Positions 50,802-60,253 are shown, counted from the first letter of the stretch. The stretch is 64,000 nucleotides of DNA from Umezawaea sp036375055 (GCF_036375055.1 NZ_DASUSQ010000046.1:339425-403424); one strand, 5' to 3'. Notes: a model not told the origin generated them from the sequence alone. Numbers and translations: made by a program.

Positions 50802-51521
50802 TCACGGCGCGCGCTCGTCGGGCGAAGTCGTCCCCTGCCCCGGTTTCCCGATGAGGAGCTTGCTGCTGCGCCGGAACGCCCACACGACGACCACGGCCAC
50901 CGCCAGCGACATCGGTGTGCCCATGGCGATGCGGGCGAAGCCCAGGCCGTTGGTGCTGTCGACGAGGTAGAGCCACTGCTGGACGCCGAACCGCGCGCCG
51001 AGGACCACGGCCGCCGCCAGCGTGGCGAAGAAATGCGCTCGCAGGACGCCGCGGTCCTCCCTCCAGGGGTTGTTCCGGCCGTGGGTGAAGTTCCAGATCA
51101 CCCCGGTGACAGGACGGCGGATCAGGAGTGAGAGCGCGGCGATCAGGAAACCGACGAAATAGGCCCAGATCCCGACGACGAAGTAGTTCTTCGCCGAGCC
51201 GGTCACGGCGACGAGTGCCGCGGCGAACGCAATGCCGACCAGGCTTCCCAGCGCCGTCAGGGGACGCTCGCCTTTCAGCAGCCGGAACGCCACGAGCCCG
51301 AGCCCGACCACGACGGAGATGACGATCGTCGCGGTCAGCGGGAGGAGCGCGTTGGCCGTGACGAAGACGACGACCGGGATCGTCGCGTAGAGGAACCCCT
51401 TTCCCTTTGGTTTGCCGAACCGGTCGGTCGCCTTCTCGGGCACGACCGGATCGCCGTTCGGCGGAGAAGCACCGGGTATGGCTTCCCCTCGCTCGAACTG
51501 GTCGTTGATGGGCTCGGTCAC
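50802..51521 (-). CDS. DUF3159-like integral membrane protein
   Basis: About 239 residues with six hydrophobic helices (LYATIPVVVFVTANALLPLT, IAFAAALVAVTGSAKNYFVV, AYFVGFLIAALSLLIRRPVT). The pattern of an N-terminal helix pair, a 'KNYFVVGIWAYFVGF' motif, RRPVTGVIW, then WREDRGVLRAHFFATLA resembles the DUF3159 family of actinobacterial membrane proteins. The function is unknown. The GTG at 51521 (VTEPINDQF) is preferred because AGGAGG lies 8 bases upstream, whereas the ATG at 51527 would be too close. The response regulator follows directly. Confidence 0.7.
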   Translation of the reverse strand: MTEPINDQFERGEAIPGASPPNGDPVVPEKATDRFGKPKGKGFLYATIPVVVFVTANALLPLTATIVISVVVGLGLVAFRLLKGERPLTALGSLVGIAFAAALVAVTGSAKNYFVVGIWAYFVGFLIAALSLLIRRPVTGVIWNFTHGRNNPWREDRGVLRAHFFATLAAAVVLGARFGVQQWLYLVDSTNGLGFARIAMGTPMSLAVAVVVVWAFRRSSKLLIGKPGQGTTSPDERAP

Positions 51522-51570
51522 GATCATTTCCTCCTACGATCAAGGCGGTGCCACAAGAGCACTGCTCATG

Positions 51571-52790
51571 TCACGACCTCGTAGTTGGATGGCGGTTGGC
51601 CATCGTTTGGGCGAGTGCGAGCGCTTCGTCGAAGTTCGCTCCTCGGGCGATCAGCCGCCGGCACCTCATGATGTGGCGCTGTCCGTCGAGGGTGAGTGCC
51701 CCGCTCAGCTCGTCACCGCGGCGGTAGAGGGCCACGAATCGCTCGCCCGCCGACTCCCCCGACACCACGACGTGTTCGTCGCCGTCCGCGACACCGGCGA
51801 ACTGGATGCGCGAGCCGTACCAGTCGGACCAGAAGCAGGGTCCGGTACGGCTCGGCCACGGCTGGAAACAGGGCGTTCCGCGCCGCCCGTGCTCCCTGCT
51901 CGGCGGCGTTCGACCAGTGCTCCACCCGCATCGACGTGCCGAACCGGGGGCGTGCCACCGGGCGACGTCGCCCGCCGCGTAGACGTCGGCGCCGCCGGCT
52001 CGCAGGTGCTGGTCGCAGACGACCCCGTCATCGATGGGCAATCCGCTGCCGGCAAGCCACTCGGTGGCTGGGGCCGCCCCGATCCCCGCTACGACGAGGT
52101 CGGCCTCGATCGAGGTGCCGTCCGCCAGGTGGAAGCGTTCGACGCGCCCGCTCCCTTCGATCGCGGTGACCTCCTGCCCGCAGGCCATCGTGGTGCCGTT
52201 CCTCTCGTGCGGGGAGGCCAGCGCCTGCCCGATGGACCTGGCCATGGGCGCGGGCAGCGCTTCGCCGATCGTGGTCGGCAGACCACGCCCGCGAGCTGCC
52301 GACGTGACCTCCGAGCCGATGAAGCCCGCTCCGACGACGACCGCCTGAGCACCTTCGTCCAGGGCGCGGCGCACCGAACGGGCGTTGTCGAGGGGCGCAG
52401 GACGTGCACGCCCACCAGACCGCTCGCGCCCCGCGGCCCACGAGTGCGCGCACCCGTCGCGATGATCAGTGCGCTGCAGGGGATCTGTCCTTCCCGCATG
52501 CGCACGACACGGGCATCGGGATCGAGACCTGTCGCGTGCTCGCCGTGCAGCACGTCGACGCCGTGGTCGTCGGCGAGCTCGGGGTGACCGCGGAGCGGGA
52601 CGTGGTCGATCGGCGCCCCCGCGGACAGGAACTCCTTGCTCGGCGGAGACCGGTCGCGGAGAAGGCGGGCCTCCGCTCCGACCAGGGTGATCCGGTCGTC
52701 GAACCCGGCCTCGCGGGCGGACTCGACCGCCCGGAGGCCCGCGAGCGAGGCACCGGCCACGACGAGCGCGCCGCGGTCGGGTCTGTCCAT
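51571..52790 (-). pseudogene. Ferredoxin reductase (P450 redox partner), frameshifted
   Basis: It begins MDRPDRGALVVAGASLAGLR, the FAD-binding start of ThcD/PdR-type reductases. It continues DRSPPSKEFLSAG, changes frame near 52393, then reads ALDEGAQAVVVGAGFIGSEV (NADH-binding), ADVYAAGDVARWH (FAD), changes frame again near 51948 to FGTSMRVEHWSNAAEQGARA, and again near 51839 to CFWSDWYGSRIQFAGVADG, to the stop at 51571. All three breaks fall in short runs of G on the plus strand (C on the coding strand). With one base restored at each, a full-length reductase of about 405 residues results. It is either a recent pseudogene or a gene with base-calling errors. Confidence 0.85.
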
Positions 52791-52807
52791 TTGCGACGCC
52801 ACCCCGG

Positions 52808-53002
52808 TCACGCCTCGAACTTCAGTGCCTGGGTCGGGCAGCCCTCGACAGCCGCGGCCACGTCGGCCTCGGCGGAGGAAGGCACCTCGACGCGCAGGAC
52901 GGCCAGGTCGCCGTTGGCGTCCACTTCGAAAACCTCGGGCGCGAGGGACTCGCAGATCCCGATTCCGGTGCACTTGGCCCGGTCGAGCACGATCCTCACC
53001 AC
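52808..53002 (-). CDS. [3Fe-4S] ferredoxin of a P450 system
   Basis: A 64-residue ferredoxin with CTGIGICESLAPEVFEVDAN and the distal VEGCPTQALKFEA. Three Cys (C11, C17 and the CP one near residue 55) in the CxxxxxC...CP pattern indicate a [3Fe-4S] cluster, as in actinobacterial P450 partners. It carries electrons from the reductase to the adjacent P450. The start is a GTG at 53002 overlapping the P450 stop by 7 bases, so translation is coupled. The reductase follows 17 bases later. Confidence 0.92.
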   Translation of the reverse strand: MVRIVLDRAKCTGIGICESLAPEVFEVDANGDLAVLRVEVPSSAEADVAAAVEGCPTQALKFEA

Positions 53003-54192
53003 AGCGCCGCCTCCTGCGCCGCGGGGCTCAGGCGGACGTGCATCCGCTTGACGCCGGGCACCATGTTCGACCGCATGCGGACCACCTCGCCGTCGAGTTC
53101 CATGCCGGAGAACCGGGAGATCAACTCCTCGAAGAACACCCGCGCCTCCAACCTGGCCAGCGACAGACCCAGGCAGGCGTGCTCGCCCGTGCCGAACGCG
53201 AGGTGAGGGTTGGGTTTGCGGGTGACGATGAACTCCTCGGCATCGGCTCCGAAGACGTCCTCGTCGCGGTTCGCGGCGCCGTAGAGCAGGATGACCGTCT
53301 GTCCCTTCTTGATGACCTCGTCCCGGAGGGTGACGTCCTCGGTCGCGGTGCGGGTCATGTGGGTGACCGGGGTGGTCCAGCGCAACATCTCCTCCACCGC
53401 GCTGGGGATCAGGGCGGGGTCGTCCACGAGCTTCTGCCGTTGATCGGGGTGGTTGATCAGCGCCAACGTGCCCAGGGCGATCAGGTTGCGGGTGGTCTCG
53501 TTCCCGGCGAGCAGCAGCAGGCGGAGGAAGTTGACGATCTCGTCGTCGGCGAGCTTCTCACCGTCCACTTCGGCGTCCAGCAGGGTCGAGACGAGGTCGT
53601 TGGCGCGGCTCGACTTCCGAAGTTCGATCAGGTGCTGGAAGTAGTGGCTGACCGCGCCGAACGCCTCTTGGGGCGTCATGGCGATGTCCGGGTCAGCCGC
53701 ACCGATCACCGCGTCGGACCAAGCGCGGAAGTCCTCCCAGTCCTGGTGCGGCGCGCCGATCATCTCGGCGATGATCCTGGTCGGTACCGGCGCGACGATC
53801 CCCTCGGCGAATTCGAGGCTGACGCCTGCCTCGACCCGATCGAGCGCACCGCGGACGATGTCGCGGATGCCGGGCTCCAGCAGGGCGATCTGGCGCGGCG
53901 TGAACCCCTTGGACACCAGCCTGCGCAGGGCGCCGTGCCGCGGCGGGTCAGTGGTGATCAGCATCTTGCTCACACCGCCGGACGGGCGGTTCGGGTCTTG
54001 CACGTTCACCCCCTGGGCCGAGGAGAACAGGTGTGGCCGCGCACCGATCCACTTGATGTCCTCGTAGCGCGTGATCGCCCAGGAACCGCCGTTGGCGTCG
54101 TTCCAGTGCACTGGTGACTGTTGGCGCAACGCCCGGTAGGCAGGCGCCGGATCCCCCAGGTAGAACTCGGGTGATCCCAGCTCGTAGTCCAT
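52996..54192 (-). CDS. Cytochrome P450 monooxygenase
   Basis: A 398-residue class I bacterial P450. The I-helix oxygen-binding motif LRLLLLAGNETTRNLIALG (about 230-250) is followed by the K-helix ExxR in AVEEMLRWTTPVTHMTRTA and the heme-binding loop PHLAFGTGEHACLGLSLARL with the Cys ligand at about residue 343. The ATG at 54192 (MDYELGSPEFY) has GGAGGGAGC upstream. It is the first gene of the P450-ferredoxin-reductase operon, so a complete electron chain was once encoded. The sequence resembles P450s acting on steroids, lipids or terpenes (CYP125/CYP142-like spacing), but that assignment is not certain. Confidence 0.92.
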   Translation of the reverse strand: MDYELGSPEFYLGDPAPAYRALRQQSPVHWNDANGGSWAITRYEDIKWIGARPHLFSSAQGVNVQDPNRPSGGVSKMLITTDPPRHGALRRLVSKGFTPRQIALLEPGIRDIVRGALDRVEAGVSLEFAEGIVAPVPTRIIAEMIGAPHQDWEDFRAWSDAVIGAADPDIAMTPQEAFGAVSHYFQHLIELRKSSRANDLVSTLLDAEVDGEKLADDEIVNFLRLLLLAGNETTRNLIALGTLALINHPDQRQKLVDDPALIPSAVEEMLRWTTPVTHMTRTATEDVTLRDEVIKKGQTVILLYGAANRDEDVFGADAEEFIVTRKPNPHLAFGTGEHACLGLSLARLEARVFFEELISRFSGMELDGEVVRMRSNMVPGVKRMHVRLSPAAQEAALW

Positions 54193-54315
54193 GTCCGCTC
54201 CCTCCGAGAGGCACTCCCCCGACGCCTCGACATGTAGCACCGTACACGTAATTTATGCGACCCTCTACACCTAATCCGCGACGCTGGGTCGCGGTCGTCA
54301 CACGGGAGTGCCGCT

Positions 54316-55734
54316 GTGGGCCAGACCTCTTCGCCGAAGTTTCTGGTGTCCGTACTCGCGCTCACCGGGATCACCGTGTCGTTGCAGCAGACCGTCGTCA
54401 TCCCTCTCCTGCCGGCACTGCCGCGGCTCCTCGACGTCTCTGCGGCCGACGCCTCGTGGGCGGTCACGGTCACGCTCCTGGCGGGCGCGGTGGCGGCGCC
54501 GGTCAGCGGGCGACTCGCCGACATGTGGGGCAAGCGGCGCCTGCTCCTCATCTGCCTGGCATCGCTCGTCGCCGGTTCGGCGGTCGCGGCGCTGAGCGGT
54601 TCCCTGGCACCTCTGCTGGTCGGTCGCGCACTGCAAGGACTGGCCACCGGCGTCGTGCCGCTGGGTATCAGCCTCATGCGCGACCACCTGCCCCAGCCGC
54701 GCCTCGCGCCGGCCACCGCCATGATGAGCGCGTCACTGGGCGTTGGAGCGTCCCTGGGGTTGCCGCTGTCGGCGCTGCTCGTGCAGTACGCGAACTGGCG
54801 CTTGCTGTTCTGGGTGTCCGCGGGCTTGGCGGCACTGGCCGCGCTGCTCGTGTCGACTCTCGTCGCGGAGTCGCGACAGCGGACCGGCGGGCGTTTCGAC
54901 GCCCTGGGGGCCGCGCTGCTCACGGCGGCTCTGGTCTGCCTGCTCCTGACGATCTCGAAGGGTGGCCTCTGGGGTTGGACGAGCTTCACCATCGGCCTGC
55001 CCGCCGGGTCGGCGGTCGTCCTGCTGGCGGCGTTCGGCGCCTGGGAGCTGCGCGCCCGTCAGCCCCTGATCGACCTGCGCGCCAGCCGGGTCCGGCAGGT
55101 GGCGCTCACCAACGCGTCCTCGGCGGTCTTCGCCGGCGCGATGCTCATGAGCCCTCTGGCCTTCACCCAGCTGTTGCAGATGCCGGTGGCCACCGGTTAC
55201 GGACTCGGGCAGACGATCTTCATCGCGGGGCTCCTCCAGGCGCCAGGCGGATTGTGCATGATGGCGATGTCCCCGTTGTCGGCGCTCATCACCCGGACCG
55301 CGGGCCCCCGGCGCACACTGATGATCGGCACCCTCGTCGTCGCAGCCGGTTACGGCTTCGCGGCGCTGGCCCACTCACACCTCTGGCAGGTGCTGCTCTG
55401 CACGATGGTGGTCGGCGCCGGGATCGGCCTGGGGTACGGCGCCGTCCCCTCGCTGATCATGGCGGCCGTCCCGGTCACGCAGACCGCGGCCGCCAACAGC
55501 CTCAACAACCTCTGCCGCGCGCTGGGCACCTCCAGCGCGAGCGCGGTCACCGGTCTGCTGCTGGTCGCCTCGACCACGTCCGTGGGCACCCTGACCGTCC
55601 CGTCGGAGACCGCGATCGTCGCCATCCTCCTGCTCGGCGCGGGCGCGGCCCTGATCGCACTGCTGATCTCCGCCTTCATCCCGAGGCGCGCCGTCGAACG
55701 GAGTCCCGCGGTGGCCGCGACGACGCCGACCTGA
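54316..55734 (+). CDS. DHA2-type MFS exporter
   Basis: A 472-residue transporter with about 14 helices. It starts MGQTSSPKFLVSVLALTGIT and has the DHA2 helix 1 block SLQQTVVIPLLPALPRLLDV, motif A in GRLADMWGKRRLLLICLAS, and the helix 5 motif SLGVGASLGLPLSALLVQYA. It probably exports a lipophilic drug or metabolite. The GTG at 54316 is the likely start; a clear ribosome-binding site is missing. It is divergent from the P450 operon (123-base gap) and converges on the MarR gene, so it may export or protect against the product of the P450 route. Confidence 0.88.
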   Translation: MGQTSSPKFLVSVLALTGITVSLQQTVVIPLLPALPRLLDVSAADASWAVTVTLLAGAVAAPVSGRLADMWGKRRLLLICLASLVAGSAVAALSGSLAPLLVGRALQGLATGVVPLGISLMRDHLPQPRLAPATAMMSASLGVGASLGLPLSALLVQYANWRLLFWVSAGLAALAALLVSTLVAESRQRTGGRFDALGAALLTAALVCLLLTISKGGLWGWTSFTIGLPAGSAVVLLAAFGAWELRARQPLIDLRASRVRQVALTNASSAVFAGAMLMSPLAFTQLLQMPVATGYGLGQTIFIAGLLQAPGGLCMMAMSPLSALITRTAGPRRTLMIGTLVVAAGYGFAALAHSHLWQVLLCTMVVGAGIGLGYGAVPSLIMAAVPVTQTAAANSLNNLCRALGTSSASAVTGLLLVASTTSVGTLTVPSETAIVAILLLGAGAALIALLISAFIPRRAVERSPAVAATTPT

Positions 55735-55742
55735 TGGACGGG

Positions 55743-56195
55743 CTAGTCGCGGAACTCCTCGGCGCCACGGCGGGCGAACCTGATCAGCATCTCCCCGAAC
55801 ATCTCCCGCTCCTGCGGGGTCCAGTCGGCGAAGACCCGCCGGATCCGTTGCCGGTTTTTGGTGCGCATGGCGTTGAGGTGATCCGCGGCCATCGGTGTGA
55901 GGCTCACCACGAGCGCGCGACGGTCGCGCTCATCCGGCTGACGGTCGATGAGACCGCGCTGCGCCAGCTCGTCGAGGTGGCGCGTCACGGTCGTGCGGTC
56001 CAGGCCCAAGGAGGCCGCGAGAGCCGAAACCCGCTGCGGCCCGTCGCGGTGCAACACCATCAGCGGCTGGATCGTACCCCGGCCCAGGTGCTCGGAGAAG
56101 CTGGCGGCCAGGTCCTCGAAGTAGGTGTTCGAGGCGCGCGTCAGCAAGGTGATCGCCTCGATGACCCGGTCTTCCAGCCGTTGTCGTTGCGCCAT
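55743..56195 (-). CDS. MarR family transcriptional regulator
   Basis: A 150-residue winged-helix regulator. The DNA-binding region reads RVSALAASLGLDRTTVTRHL, then ELAQRGLIDRQPDERDRRAL, with the wing at DERDRRALVVSLT; dimerisation helices lie at each end. Its start is uncertain: the ATG at 56195 (MAQRQRLEDRV) is chosen because it matches family length. It is divergent from the MmpL-type exporter gene at 56358, and the 160-base gap should hold its operator, so it most likely represses that exporter and itself. It converges with the MFS gene (8-base gap). Confidence 0.88.
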   Translation of the reverse strand: MAQRQRLEDRVIEAITLLTRASNTYFEDLAASFSEHLGRGTIQPLMVLHRDGPQRVSALAASLGLDRTTVTRHLDELAQRGLIDRQPDERDRRALVVSLTPMAADHLNAMRTKNRQRIRRVFADWTPQEREMFGEMLIRFARRGAEEFRD

Positions 56196-56357
56196 CGCTC
56201 CATCCTGGACTTGCCGCGCCCGCATCGGGCTCGGCGTGAGTCTACTGCCGTTCCCTACTGCGATCCCCGTACGCGGTGCCCGCATCCGAACGACGACGGG
56301 GGCGGGGTCCGGACGGGAAGCTTCGAGCCACGTTCGAAGGAAGTGGAGTGTCTTGTC

Positions 56358-58559
56358 ATGGCTGGATTGCTGAGTCGTCTTGGCCGGTTCTCGTTTCGCC
56401 ATCGGTGGCTGGTCGTCGTCGTGTGGTTGGTGGCGCTGAGTGGTTCCGTGCTGCTGGCCGTCAAGTCGGAGGGGCCCGTCACCACCAGGCCGACCATGCC
56501 GGGAATCGAGTCCCAGCAGGCGTTCGACCTCATCAAGGAGCGGTTCCCCGGTGTGGCCGCGGACGGTGCGTCGGCCACCATCGTGTTCGTCGCCCCGCCG
56601 TGGAGGTCGGTGACGGACGCGGAGAGCCAGCGGACCATCGAGGCGGCGCTGGCGTCGGTCTCCGGCGGTCCTCAGGTGTCACGGGTCACGCCGCCGTCGG
56701 CGGGCGGGAGCATCAGCGCGGACGGTTCCACCGGCTTCGCGTCGGTGACCTACGCGGTGCCGTCGCCCGACGTGACCGACGAGTCGCGTGCCGCGCTGGG
56801 CAAGGCGGTGGAACTGGCCCGAGCCGGGGGGCTGACCGCGGAGGTGTCCGGCTCGGCGCTCAAGACCGGCACCAAGATGAGCGCCGTGGAACTCATCGGG
56901 GTCGCGATCGCGGCGCTGGTGCTGCTGATGACGTTCGGTTCGCTGGTGGCGGCAGGCCTGTCGCTGATGACGGCGATCATCGGGGTGGCCATCTCGTTCC
57001 TGTGCGTCTGGGCGGCAGCCGGACCGATGGGGATGATGATCACCAGCGGGATGCTCGCGCTGATGCTGGGGCTGGCGGTCGGCATCGACTACGCGATGTT
57101 CGTCGTCTCGCGCTACCGGGAGGAACGCCACGGCCCGGACGACGCCGAACGGGCGGCCGGTCGCGCGGTCGGAACGGCGGGCTCGGCGGTGGTGTTCGCC
57201 GGGATGACCGTGGTGATCGCACTGGCCGGCCTGTCGGTCGTGGGCATCCCGATGCTGGCGAAGATGGGCGTGGCCGCCGCGGGCGCTGTACTGGTGGCCG
57301 TCCTGGTGGCGCTCACCCTCGTGCCCGCCCTGCTGGGTTTCGCCCCGAACCGGGTCCTGGGACGGGCGCGGCACCACATCGGCGTGCCCACTCCCGAGCG
57401 CTGGTCGCCCGCCCAGGCGTGGATGGGCTTGGTCCTGCGCAGGCCGCTCCTCATCACCCTGGCCGGTGTCGGCGTGCTGGCCGTGATCGCGGTTCCCGCA
57501 CTGTCCCTGCAACTCGGCACGCCGGGGGACGCGGCGCTGCCCGCCACGGCCACCCAACGCCAAGCGCACGACCTGCGGGCCTCAGCGTTCGGGGCCGGGT
57601 TCAACGGCCCGTTGACGGTCGTGGTCGACGCACGCGACGCCGATGACCCGAAAGCCGCGGTGACGCTCGTCGCGGAAAGCGTCAAGGCGACCAGCGGCGT
57701 GGTGTCGGTCTCGAAGGTGACCTTCAACCAGGCGGGTGACACGGCCATCTTCAGCGCCGTGCCGTCGACCGGCCCGACCGACGAGCGCACCGAGGACCTG
57801 GTGGAGTCGCTGCGCGCCGATCGCCCCCTCGTGGAGGCGGCCAACCTGGTGACCTACGAGATCACCGGCACCACCGCGCTGGACATCGACATGGCGCAGA
57901 AGACGCAGGCGGCCCTGCTGCCGTACATCGCGATCGTGGTGGGCCTGGCCCTGTTGCTCCTGCTCGTCGTGTTCCGGTCGGTTTGGGTGCCGGTCAAGGC
58001 CGCGCTCGGCTTCCTGCTGTCGCTGTTCGCCTCGCTCGGGGTGATCGTCGCGGTGTTCCAGTGGGGTTGGGCGGCGGATCTGCTCGGCGTCGAGCAGGTC
58101 GGACCGGTCATGAGCCTGATGCCGATCCTGCTGGTGGGCATCGTGTTCGGGCTGGCCATGGACTACGAGGTCTTCCTGGTCTCGCGGATGCGCGAGGCGC
58201 ACACGCACGGCAAGCCCGCTCACGAGGCGATCGTCACCGGCTTCCGGCAGAGCTCCAAGGTCGTGGTCGCCGCCGCGGTGATCATGGTCGCGGTCTTCGG
58301 CGGGTTCGCGGCCGCCCACGAACCGCTGATCAAGATGGTCGGCCTCGGGCTCGCGACCGCGGTCTTCTTCGACGCCTTCGTGGTCCGGCTCACGCTAGTC
58401 CCAGCCGTGCTGCGACTGTTGGGCGAGCGGGCCTGGTGGCTGCCCCGGTGGCTCGACCGGGTGCTGCCCCACGTCGACGTCGAGGGCGAGGCGCTGAACG
58501 ACGAACAGCCCGGACCCGAGCCCGACCGAACGCCCGTCCACGCGCTGAGCGGGCGTTGA
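56358..58559 (+). CDS. MMPL-family RND transporter
   Basis: A 733-residue protein in two similar halves. Each has a large loop and helices with the MmpL pattern: AALVLLMTFGSLVAAGLSL, then GLAVGIDYAMFVVSRYREER (the GxDYxxF motif with its proton-relay Asp and Tyr) in the first half, and IVFGLAMDYEVFLVSRMREA in the second. MMPL proteins export lipids, siderophores or lipophilic drugs. The ATG at 56358 follows GGAAGTGGAG. It is divergent from the MarR regulator and 22 bases upstream of the histidine kinase gene, suggesting one operon that senses and exports an envelope-active compound. Confidence 0.9.
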   Translation: MAGLLSRLGRFSFRHRWLVVVVWLVALSGSVLLAVKSEGPVTTRPTMPGIESQQAFDLIKERFPGVAADGASATIVFVAPPWRSVTDAESQRTIEAALASVSGGPQVSRVTPPSAGGSISADGSTGFASVTYAVPSPDVTDESRAALGKAVELARAGGLTAEVSGSALKTGTKMSAVELIGVAIAALVLLMTFGSLVAAGLSLMTAIIGVAISFLCVWAAAGPMGMMITSGMLALMLGLAVGIDYAMFVVSRYREERHGPDDAERAAGRAVGTAGSAVVFAGMTVVIALAGLSVVGIPMLAKMGVAAAGAVLVAVLVALTLVPALLGFAPNRVLGRARHHIGVPTPERWSPAQAWMGLVLRRPLLITLAGVGVLAVIAVPALSLQLGTPGDAALPATATQRQAHDLRASAFGAGFNGPLTVVVDARDADDPKAAVTLVAESVKATSGVVSVSKVTFNQAGDTAIFSAVPSTGPTDERTEDLVESLRADRPLVEAANLVTYEITGTTALDIDMAQKTQAALLPYIAIVVGLALLLLLVVFRSVWVPVKAALGFLLSLFASLGVIVAVFQWGWAADLLGVEQVGPVMSLMPILLVGIVFGLAMDYEVFLVSRMREAHTHGKPAHEAIVTGFRQSSKVVVAAAVIMVAVFGGFAAAHEPLIKMVGLGLATAVFFDAFVVRLTLVPAVLRLLGERAWWLPRWLDRVLPHVDVEGEALNDEQPGPEPDRTPVHALSGR

Positions 58560-58581
58560 CCGTCCGGGTGGAGTCGAACCG

Positions 58582-59739
58582 ATGAACGTGGTGACCGCGC
58601 TGGTCGCGTTCCTGTTCGCCGCCCTCGGTGCCAGCCTCGGCACCGAGGGCATCTTCCGGCCGGCAGAGGTCCTGCCCGGCGCCATGCTCAGCCTGGCCGC
58701 GAGCGTCGCCCTGTTCGCCGCCGCCCGACATCCGCGCGTGGCGACCGTGATCGCCGTCGGCTGCGAGGCCGCCGCCTGTGCGGCGGACTACCTGCCGACG
58801 CCGTTGCTGCTGGCCCCGCTGATCGGGTGCCTGTACCGGCTGACGGTGTCGGCCGGCCCAAGGGCGACCGCCTGGTGGACCGGGTTCGCCGTCGGCGCGG
58901 TGATCCTGGGCGGAATGGCGGGCGACACCACACCCACGGGCGGGTCGTTGATCCTGCGGACCGCCGGTGTCGCCCTGTGGCTGCTGCCCGCGGTGTTCGC
59001 CGGACGCATGACCCATGCCCAACGGGCGTACCTGCGGATGGTCCAAGCCCGCGCCGAGGACGCCGAGCGGGGCCGCGACGACGAGATCCGCCACCGGATC
59101 AGCGAGGAACGCCTGCGCATCGCCCGTGAGCTGCACGACGTCGTCGCGCACCACCTCACCGTTGCCAACGCGCAGGTCGGGACCGCGTCCCATCTGATGG
59201 CCGAGCGTCCCGAGCAGGCCCGCCAGCTGCTCACCGGGCTGAACCGCTCCACGTCGGCGGCGCTGCGGGAACTGAAGGCGACCGTCGGGCTGCTTCGCGA
59301 CTCCGACGACGATCCTCCCGCGTGCACCACGCCCGCGCCGGGCCTCGACCAGCTCCCCGAGTTGGTCGAAGCCTGTCGGTCAGCCGGGATCGACGTCACC
59401 GTGCGCGTCGACGGCCCACCCCGGCCGCTGCCTCCGCTGGTCGAGCTGACCGCGTTCCGCATCGTCCAGGAAGCCCTGACCAACGTCACCAAGCACGCGT
59501 TCGGCCCGGTCGTCACGATCACCCTGACCTACGCCGAGGACACCTTCTTCGCCCGCGTGGTGAACACCGGCGCCCGTCCCGGCCCGGCGGGATCGGCGGG
59601 ATACGGGTTGATCGGCATGCGGGAACGCGCGCACGCGGTCGGCGGATGGGTGTCCGCAGGCCCGGCCGACCACGATCTGTACGCTGTCTTCCTCACCATC
59701 CCACTGGCCACGTGGCAGGAGCACCAGGTGCCCTGGTGA
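58582..59739 (+). CDS. Two-component sensor histidine kinase (HisKA_3 type), no adjacent regulator
   Basis: A 385-residue kinase with four or five N-terminal membrane helices (residues 5-145), the phosphoacceptor box EERLRIARELHDVVAHHLTV (His about 180), and HATPase_c motifs VQEALTNVTKHAFGPVVTIT and GYGLIGMRERAHAVGGWVSA. It is a paralogue of the kinase at 32151. The ATG at 58582 lies 22 bases after the MmpL stop, so both are likely co-transcribed. No response regulator follows. The orphan regulator at 50110 is the nearest unpaired one. Confidence 0.9.
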   Translation: MNVVTALVAFLFAALGASLGTEGIFRPAEVLPGAMLSLAASVALFAAARHPRVATVIAVGCEAAACAADYLPTPLLLAPLIGCLYRLTVSAGPRATAWWTGFAVGAVILGGMAGDTTPTGGSLILRTAGVALWLLPAVFAGRMTHAQRAYLRMVQARAEDAERGRDDEIRHRISEERLRIARELHDVVAHHLTVANAQVGTASHLMAERPEQARQLLTGLNRSTSAALRELKATVGLLRDSDDDPPACTTPAPGLDQLPELVEACRSAGIDVTVRVDGPPRPLPPLVELTAFRIVQEALTNVTKHAFGPVVTITLTYAEDTFFARVVNTGARPGPAGSAGYGLIGMRERAHAVGGWVSAGPADHDLYAVFLTIPLATWQEHQVPW

Positions 59740-60113
59740 TCCACTGCTACTCCTGGACCGACGCCGTGCCCACCCGGCGGCAGATGGTGGAGGAGGCCGC
59801 GTGCGCAGGCGACGTGGACGGCGGCGGTGTGGTTGTGATCGTCGAATGGACTCGCACTGGGTGCATGGGCATGCCGGTTACCGGTGTCGTCATGGTCATT
59901 CGAGCAGCCGGACCCGCACAGCGGACACTCCCCTGCCGTTGTACTTTCGCGAGGAATTACTGATCACCAGGATCGGCACCCGCCTCGCCGGAAACGATCA
60001 CGAGGATCGACCGAGTCCTGCGGAGGTTGCTACGTTCCTGCACGTCAACGCGATGACGGTCACCTGCTACACCGACCGTATCGCCATCGGGAGCCAGCCC
60101 TGAAAATACGAAA

Positions 60114-60141
60114 ATCCGGACCGCAAAAGTGCGATCCGGAT
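60114..60141. terminator. Stem-loop near the integration boundary
   Basis: ATCCGGA-C-CGCA-AAAG-TGCG-A-TCCGGAT: a 7-bp and a 4-bp stem separated by one mismatch, closed by an AAAG loop. It lies just after the fragment ORF that stops at 60103. Confidence 0.6.
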
Positions 60142-60191
60142 CCGTGGGGTAAAACGTGACCGAGGGGGGACTTGCGCCCCCACAGCTGCGC

Positions 60192-60214
60192 AATTTCGCA
60201 ATATCTGCGAAATT
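60192..60214. other. Candidate attachment-site core
   Basis: AATTTCGCA-ATATC-TGCGAAATT, perfect 9-bp arms around a 5-base AT-rich centre, 40 bases beyond the 3' end of the integrase gene. Core-type sites of tyrosine recombinases have this form. Without the other junction it stays a candidate. The sequence could also be a weak terminator for the integrase. Confidence 0.45.
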
Positions 60215-60253
60215 CACCATGCAAGAGAAATTAGCAGGACGTTCCGTAGATCA

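Larger units (their letters stand above)
59740..60253. other. Region left of the integrase: fragment ORF, hairpin and att-like sequences
   Basis: About 515 bases. The left part has a plus-strand frame ending at 60103 whose last 47 residues look coding-like (LITRIGTRLAGNDHEDRPSP, AEVATFLHVNAMTVTCYTDR) but lack a start and a family. A stem-loop follows at 60114-60141. From 60160 to 60214 lie a GGGGG...CCCCC arm resembling a tRNA T-arm on the minus strand and a 9-bp inverted repeat. The composition drops in GC here, as expected at an integration boundary. Confidence 0.45.

Noticed and set aside
54255..56357. Extension of the MmpL frame far upstream to 54255
   Set aside because: The frame is open but overlaps the MFS exporter and antisense MarR gene. 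MmpL similarity begins at the ATG at 56358, which has its own ribosome-binding site.
60160..60185. A complete tRNA gene at the integrase boundary
   Set aside because: Only a T-arm-like GGGGG-CGCAAGT-CCCCC segment is present on the minus strand. The T-loop departs from consensus and no anticodon or acceptor stem can be folded around it.
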